NCBI RefSeq assembly: GCF_001650725.1
Contig: NZ_LXVX01000005.1
Coordinates: 62,001 to 126,000, forward strand
Reading direction: 5' to 3'
Origin: Sphingobium sp. TCM1
Lineage (GTDB): Bacteria; Pseudomonadota; Alphaproteobacteria; Sphingomonadales; Sphingomonadaceae
DNA length: 64,000 bases
The position numbers and the translations under genes were made by a program. Below the pieces are notes generated by a model. The model ran no database searches. It had not been told where the DNA came from and was given only the letters and a program-made list of their open reading frames with translations. This document shows, piece by piece, positions 59,928 through 64,000 of the stretch (positions are counted from its first letter, which is position 1; each line of letters begins with the position of its first letter).

Positions 59928-60115
59928 CGCCCCTGTTTCGCGCGGAAATGGCGGGTTTCAGCGGTTCGGCGCGTCTTTGGCACCGTTTATTAGCCAGACA
60001 TATTATTTAACAAAGCCGCTGCGCCGCAGCAAAACCGCGATCCTATTCTTCACTCTGCGCCGGTCCGCCCCCTGATCGGCAACCGCATAGAGCAACAGAG
60101 AAGAGGATAGACTCC

Positions 60116-60814
60116 ATGAACGAGCTTATCGGTCGCGTATTCAGCTTCGAAACCAAGGTCTTCCCGAACGAAAGCGCGCTCTACAACCAGCTGGCCAGCC
60201 ATGGCCAGAGCCCCAAGGCACTGATGATTTCCTGCGCTGATTCGCGCATCGTGCCCGAACACATCATGCAGGCGCAGCCCGGCGACCTGTTCGTTTGCCG
60301 CAACGCGGGCAACATCGTGCCGCCGCACGCCACCCAGAATGGCGGCGTCACCTCCACCGTCGAATATGCGGTGATGGTGCTGGGCGTGCGCGACATCATC
60401 GTGTGCGGCCACAGCGATTGCGGCGCGATGAAGGCGCTGTCCACCAACGCCGATCTCACCACCATGCCTAATGTCGCCGCCTGGCTGCGTCATAGCCACG
60501 CCGCGCAGAAGGTCTGCCGCGAAAGCTATCCCGACGATCTGAGCGATGCGGAAAAGCTCCGCAACATGGCGCTGGAAAATGTCGTCGCCCAGCTCGCCCA
60601 TCTGCGCACTCATCCGTCGGTCGCCTCGGGCATCGCGCGCGGCGAGATCGCCCTGCACGGCTGGTATGTCGACATTCATGCCGGCCAGGTGCTTGGCCTC
60701 GACGGCGATACCGGCCGCTTCCTGCCCCTGCGCGAAGGCCAGCCCATGCCGATCGCGCTTCCCCACGGCCGTCGCCTCGCGGGCGAGACGGTCCTTGCCC
60801 AAGCGGCGGAGTAA
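60116..60814 (+). CDS. can: Beta-class carbonic anhydrase
   Basis: Interconverts CO2 and bicarbonate. The 232-residue protein has the zinc ligands Cys40 (SCADSR), His99 and Cys102 (CGHSDCGA), and the catalytic dyad Asp42-Arg44. This is the usual beta-CA set. A strong AGAGGA site precedes the ATG. It is four bases upstream of a SulP transporter gene, so the pair should be co-transcribed and serve bicarbonate supply or pH control. Confidence 0.96.
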   Translation: MNELIGRVFSFETKVFPNESALYNQLASHGQSPKALMISCADSRIVPEHIMQAQPGDLFVCRNAGNIVPPHATQNGGVTSTVEYAVMVLGVRDIIVCGHSDCGAMKALSTNADLTTMPNVAAWLRHSHAAQKVCRESYPDDLSDAEKLRNMALENVVAQLAHLRTHPSVASGIARGEIALHGWYVDIHAGQVLGLDGDTGRFLPLREGQPMPIALPHGRRLAGETVLAQAAE

Positions 60815-60817
60815 CAC

Positions 60818-62314
60818 ATGTTGAAGGCTCTTTCCGGCGGCAATTTCAGCCGCGACTTCACGGCGTCGATCGTCGTCTTCCTCGTGGCGATGCCACTGTG
60901 CATGGGCATCGCCGTGGCCTCCGGCGTGCCGCCGGAAAAGGGCCTCATCACCGGCATCATCGGCGGCATCGTCGTCGGCTTGCTCGCGGGCTCGCCGCTC
61001 CAGGTCAGCGGTCCCGCCGCCGGTCTTGCCGTCATCGTCTTTGAAATCGTCCGCGAACAGGGGCTGTCGGCCCTTGGTCCGATCCTGATCCTGGCCGGCG
61101 CCATCCAGGTGATCGCCGGGCTGGCGCGGGTGGGCGGCTGGTTCCGCGCCATCTCGCCGGCCGTCGTCCATGGCATGTTGGCGGGCATCGGCGTGCTGAT
61201 CGTCGTCGGCCAGTTCCATGTGCTGTTCGACGACAAGCCCTTGTCGAGCGGCTTGCATAACCTGATCGCCATGCCGGGCCAGATACTGGGCCTGTCGAAT
61301 GGCGGCGCGGCCACGGCCTTCGCGGTCGGTCTCGTCACTATCTTCGGCATGTTGGGCTGGGAAAAGTTCCGTCCCGCATCGATGAAGCTGGTGCCCGGCG
61401 CGCTGGTCGGCGTCGTGCTGGCCACCCTGGTCGCCTTCATCCTCGACCTGCCGGTGGCGCGCGTGGTCGTGCCCGAATCGATCGTCGCGGCGGTCAGCCT
61501 TCCCGAAGCCGGGCTGCTGGCCCAGCTGATGAACCCGGCCATCATCACCACCGCCATCGCCATCGCCTTCATCGCCAGCGCCGAAACGCTGCTGTCGGCG
61601 GCGGCGGTCGACCGGATGCACGACGGCGTTCGCACCAACTACAACAAGGAACTGAGCGCCCAGGGCGTGGGCAATCTGCTGTGCGGCTTCGCCGGCGCGC
61701 TGCCGATGACCGGCGTCATCGTCCGCTCGTCCGCCAACGTGCAGGCCGGCGCCAAGACCCGCCTTTCGGCGATCCTGCATGGCATCTGGATCCTCGGCTT
61801 CGTCGCGCTGCTCCCCTGGCTGCTGCGCGAGATTCCGATGGCCGCGCTGGCGGGCATCCTCGTCATCACCGGCGTTCGTCTGGTCAGTGTCGCCCACGTC
61901 AAGCATTTGTTCCACCTCTATGGCCCGCTTCCGGCCCTGGTGTGGGCGGCGACGTTGATCTGTGTCGTGGCGACCGACCTGCTGACTGGCGTGCTGGTGG
62001 GCATCGGCCTGTCGCTGATCGAGCTGCTGCCCCATGCCAGGCGCCTGCGTCTCAACATGGAGGAGGAAAGCCGCGGCGATGCACATGAAGTCGCGCTGCG
62101 CGGTTCCGCGACCTTCCTCAGCCTGCCCAAGCTGTCGGCGAAGCTCGAATCGCTGCCCGCCGCCGGCCTCGTCATCCTGAATGTCGAGCGCCTGGGCCAT
62201 ATCGACCATACTTGCGCGGAAATGCTGCGCGAGTGGGTCGATCGCCGTCGCGGCGCGGGCGCCCCGGTCGAACTGTTCGGCGCAACCGGACGGATGCGCC
62301 AACTCGTCGCCTGA
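60818..62314 (+). CDS. SulP family anion transporter with STAS domain (probable bicarbonate)
   Basis: A 498-residue membrane protein with 12-14 helices (residues 1-400) and a C-terminal STAS domain (about 415-498; LVILNVERLGHIDHTCAEML). SSANVQAGAKTRLSAILHGI near residue 305 and PLQVSGPAAGLAVIVFEIV near 66 are SulP signatures. SulP proteins carry sulfate, bicarbonate or dicarboxylates; because it follows carbonic anhydrase by three bases, bicarbonate is the likely substrate, as for BicA-type pumps. A terminator follows. Confidence 0.9.
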   Translation: MLKALSGGNFSRDFTASIVVFLVAMPLCMGIAVASGVPPEKGLITGIIGGIVVGLLAGSPLQVSGPAAGLAVIVFEIVREQGLSALGPILILAGAIQVIAGLARVGGWFRAISPAVVHGMLAGIGVLIVVGQFHVLFDDKPLSSGLHNLIAMPGQILGLSNGGAATAFAVGLVTIFGMLGWEKFRPASMKLVPGALVGVVLATLVAFILDLPVARVVVPESIVAAVSLPEAGLLAQLMNPAIITTAIAIAFIASAETLLSAAAVDRMHDGVRTNYNKELSAQGVGNLLCGFAGALPMTGVIVRSSANVQAGAKTRLSAILHGIWILGFVALLPWLLREIPMAALAGILVITGVRLVSVAHVKHLFHLYGPLPALVWAATLICVVATDLLTGVLVGIGLSLIELLPHARRLRLNMEEESRGDAHEVALRGSATFLSLPKLSAKLESLPAAGLVILNVERLGHIDHTCAEMLREWVDRRRGAGAPVELFGATGRMRQLVA

Positions 62315-62342
62315 TCCTCACCCCCGTCCAGGCGACTGCCGG

Positions 62343-62377
62343 AGCCGCCGTGCCATTCCCCGGCACGGCGGCTTTTC
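62343..62377 (+). terminator. Rho-independent terminator after SulP gene
   Basis: AGCCGCCGTGCC pairs with GGCACGGCGGCT around a seven-base loop, followed by TTTTCC. It lies 28 bases after the SulP stop and closes the carbonic anhydrase-transporter unit. Confidence 0.87.
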
Positions 62378-62429
62378 CGTTTCCGGCACCGGACGGTTGT
62401 TGCATCCGCGCAACAGGGGCTGACTTCAT

Positions 62430-62442
62430 TTCGCAAATGCGA
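62430..62442. promoter_or_regulatory. Short dyad upstream of TorF-type gene
   Basis: TTCGCAAATGCGA is an inverted repeat (TCGCA-AA-TGCGA). It matches 13 of 14 bases of the dyad at 12639-12652 on the other strand. It lies 128 bases before the TorF-type start and may be an operator for it. Confidence 0.45.
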
Positions 62443-62569
62443 GAAAAAGCGGTTTTCTATTCTGGCCGCATTGCATATTCATTGGCGCATCCACTGATAC
62501 CGGGGCGCACGACAGACTTCCGGGCGGGTGGAAGCAGGACGGAACATTCTTTCGTAAAGGGGAATGTTC

Positions 62570-63409
62570 ATGAAGTATCAAATCGCCTGTGCCGCCCTCG
62601 CGCTCATGTCCAGCGTACCGGCTTTCGCACAGGAAGAACCCACCAGCCCCGTCACCGTCACCGGCAGCGTTGGCCTCGTGTCCGACTATCGGTTCCGTGG
62701 CGTGTCGCAGTCCGACCGGGGCATGGCGATCCAGGGCGGCATCACCGCCACGCATGAAAGCGGCTTCTATGTCGGCACCTGGGGATCGAACCTGGGCGGC
62801 TGGGGCCGTTTCGGCGGCGCGAACATGGAACTCGATCTGATCGCCGGCTACTCGGCGTCGCTCGGTGAAGGCACGACGGTCGATGTCGGCTTGACCTGGT
62901 ACATGTATCCGTCGGGCGCGGATGAAACCGATTTCGCCGAACCCTATGTCAAGCTGTCGCACCAGTTCGGTCCGGTCAAGGGTCTGGTCGGCGTTGCCTA
63001 TGCGCCCAAGCAGGAAGCGCTGGGCAAGTGGTGCAGCGACGCGGCCTGCACCGTCTTCGATCCGGGCGACAAGGAAGACAATTTCTACGTCTGGGGCGAC
63101 GTCAGCGGCGCCGTGCCCAACACCCCGGTCACGCTGAAGGCGCATCTGGGCTGGTCGAACGGCAATAGCGGCCTTGGCCCGAACGGCACCTCGGTCGCGC
63201 CGACCGGCAAATATCTGGACTGGCTGGTCGGTGCGGACGTCGCCATCCCGGGCACGCCGCTGACCGTCGGCGTCTCCTATGTCGACACCGACATCGCCCG
63301 CGTCGAGGAAAACTATCTGCGCCCCAACTTCATGGTCGCCGACAGCAAGGACTTCGGCAAGTCGATCGCGCGCAGCACGGTCGTCTTCTCGCTCTCGGCC
63401 GCCTTCTGA
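62570..63409 (+). CDS. TorF family putative porin
   Basis: A 279-residue outer-membrane protein. The signal peptide is MKYQIACAALALMSSVPAFA with cleavage after AFA or AQ. The mature protein begins with VTVTGSVGLVSDYRFRGVSQ, the recognisable start of the TorF (TIGR02001-like) family, and ends VFSLSAAF with terminal Phe, typical of barrels. The ATG at 62570 has AGGGGA at the correct distance; a second ATG two codons upstream is possible. It follows the SulP operon but has its own upstream region and terminator. The solute is unknown; carboxylates or bicarbonate would fit the context. Confidence 0.87.
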   Translation: MKYQIACAALALMSSVPAFAQEEPTSPVTVTGSVGLVSDYRFRGVSQSDRGMAIQGGITATHESGFYVGTWGSNLGGWGRFGGANMELDLIAGYSASLGEGTTVDVGLTWYMYPSGADETDFAEPYVKLSHQFGPVKGLVGVAYAPKQEALGKWCSDAACTVFDPGDKEDNFYVWGDVSGAVPNTPVTLKAHLGWSNGNSGLGPNGTSVAPTGKYLDWLVGADVAIPGTPLTVGVSYVDTDIARVEENYLRPNFMVADSKDFGKSIARSTVVFSLSAAF

Positions 63410-63417
63410 TCCTGAAC

Positions 63418-63443
63418 GCCGGACCCGGTTCGCCGGGTCCGGC
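63418..63443 (+). terminator. Hairpin after TorF-type gene
   Basis: GCCGGACCCGG pairs perfectly with CCGGGTCCGGC around a TTCG loop. The following GCCTCTAT is only weakly T-rich, so it may be a Rho-assisted or mRNA-stabilising hairpin. Confidence 0.65.
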
Positions 63444-63464
63444 GCCTCTATCGCGGATTGATTT

Positions 63465-63508
63465 TGACATTTGCCTCCCGCTAGCGGCTGGGATGGTTGC
63501 AAATGTCA
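63465..63508. promoter_or_regulatory. Spaced inverted repeat
   Basis: TGACATTTGC (63465-63474) is inverted as GCAAATGTCA (63499-63508), perfectly over ten bases, with 24 bases between. It lies 137-180 bases before the second response regulator. It could be a two-site operator for a loop-forming or dimer-pair regulator, or an RNA stem. Confidence 0.45.
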
Positions 63509-63531
63509 GAATCGGACCACTAGTCCCCGCC

Positions 63532-63548
63532 GTGACAAATTGTTGCTG
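63532..63548. promoter_or_regulatory. 17-base motif upstream of second response regulator
   Basis: GTGACAAATTGTTGCTG lies 97 bases before the ATG at 63645 and matches the site at 58977-58993 in 16 of 17 bases. The half GTNACAAAT resembles sites of OmpR-type regulators. Confidence 0.5.
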
Positions 63549-63644
63549 CTGTAGCGATCGGCCGTTTCGCTGCCGGCGCGCGGTTGACCCCCGATCGGGC
63601 CAGCCCTATCTCCCGGCCATGACCTTTCGTGCGCTGACGCTCCC

Positions 63645-64000
63645 ATGACCGCTCCGTCGATCATTCTGGTCGAAGACGATCCGCCGCTGCGCACGCTGAC
63701 CGCCCGCGCGCTTCAGGAACATGGCTATCAGGTGCGCCCCGCCTCCTCCGGCCCCGAAATGTGGGTCGCCTTCGACGCCGGCCCGGTCGACCTGGTCGTG
63801 CTCGACGTCATGCTGCCCGGCACCAACGGCATCGACCTGTGCCGCCAGATCCGCCGCAAGAGCGACGTGCCCATCATCTTCATCAGCGCCAAGGGCAGCG
63901 AGACCGACCGTATCGTCGGGCTGGAACTTGGCGCCGACGACTATCTGCCCAAGCCTTTCGGCACCCGCGAACTGATCGCGCGCATCCGCGCCATATTGCG
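63645..64000 (+). CDS. OmpR/PhoB-type response regulator (3' part outside window)
   Basis: The receiver domain is complete: acidic pocket Glu10-Asp11-Asp12 (IILVEDDPPLR), phospho-acceptor Asp54 (VLDVMLPGTNG), Ser81 and Lys103 (PKPFG). The DNA-binding domain lies beyond base 64000. The stretch DRIVGLELGADDYLPKPFGT is close to the same part of the regulator at 59217, showing the two are paralogues, but here all receiver residues are intact. A sensor kinase gene might follow outside the window. Confidence 0.9.
   Translation, partial: MTAPSIILVEDDPPLRTLTARALQEHGYQVRPASSGPEMWVAFDAGPVDLVVLDVMLPGTNGIDLCRQIRRKSDVPIIFISAKGSETDRIVGLELGADDYLPKPFGTRELIARIRAIL

Noticed and set aside
60050..62302. Minus-strand ORF of 750 codons
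   Set aside because: It is fully antisense to carbonic anhydrase and the SulP transporter; its composition (Asp, Gln, His, Arg rich) is the usual antisense pattern at high GC.
1..64000. CRISPR array, insertion sequences or prophage
   Set aside because: No regularly spaced repeats, transposase, integrase or phage structural genes were seen on either strand.

Overview
The window is a chromosomal segment of a high-GC alphaproteobacterium, most likely a sphingomonad (Sphingobium, Novosphingobium or Sphingomonas type). The grounds are gene content and order: a petABC cluster encoding a Tat-type Rieske protein, leuC-leuD followed by a DUF1476 protein, BolA and a monothiol glutaredoxin, a RamB/ScfR-type regulator divergent from a long-form isocitrate lyase, a TorF-type outer-membrane protein, and an SpsB/WcaJ-type polysaccharide locus. 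Genus is inference; no rRNA is present. I saw no insertion sequence, integrase, phage gene or CRISPR array.

Layout. 0-7.7 kb is housekeeping: the 5' part of lipB, a membrane protein, a trmL-hemF-GNAT operon, petABC (cytochrome bc1), apt, an MTA/SAH nucleosidase and tRNA-Val(GAC). 7.8-12.5 kb has a dicarboxylate symporter, a CpdR-like receiver, an N-formylglutamate amidohydrolase-like protein and an acyltransferase-3/SGNH protein. 12.5-12.9 kb is a 396-base gap with structured, probably non-coding RNA. 12.9-18.1 kb holds the ramB-like regulator, aceA and a DUF885 protein. 18.3-22.3 kb holds a GST-like protein, leuC, a 37-residue ORF not previously called, leuD, DUF1476, BolA and grxD. 22.5-34.3 kb holds two lipid kinases, a DUF2141 protein, lptF-lptG, a desaturase, an N-acetyltransferase-like protein, a phosphoesterase, a methyltransferase, comF, grxC, a nitrilase-type amidase, a DUF1178 protein and tRNA-Arg(CCT).

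34.3-37.2 kb, directly after tRNA-Arg, is the most unusual part: a small Tat-leader, Gly/Asn/Pro-rich protein, a PqqD-like/HPr-kinase-like fusion and an NTP_transf_5 nucleotidyltransferase. It looks like a peptide-modification cassette of the HPr-rel-A type. After a YciI-like gene comes a complete exopolysaccharide locus (38-57 kb). Most of it reads on the minus strand as one chain of genes with 4-8 base overlaps: outer-membrane barrel, Wza-type export protein, AAA ATPase, Wzz/GumC-type protein, a BY-kinase-like protein with a ruined P-loop, WecB/TagA glycosyltransferase, Wzx, Wzy, three GT2 enzymes, a GH10 hydrolase, an acyltransferase and a fourth GT2. A GH16 hydrolase converges on it. The initiating undecaprenyl-phosphate hexose-1-phosphate transferase lies upstream, flanked on both sides by two short single-membrane-span proteins with similar C-termini.

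57.2-64 kb has corA, a DEDDh exonuclease-like protein, and an inorganic-carbon block (beta-carbonic anhydrase, SulP transporter, TorF-type protein) bracketed by two paralogous OmpR-type response regulators. A nearly identical 17-base motif lies upstream of both regulators; one regulator has lost key receiver residues.
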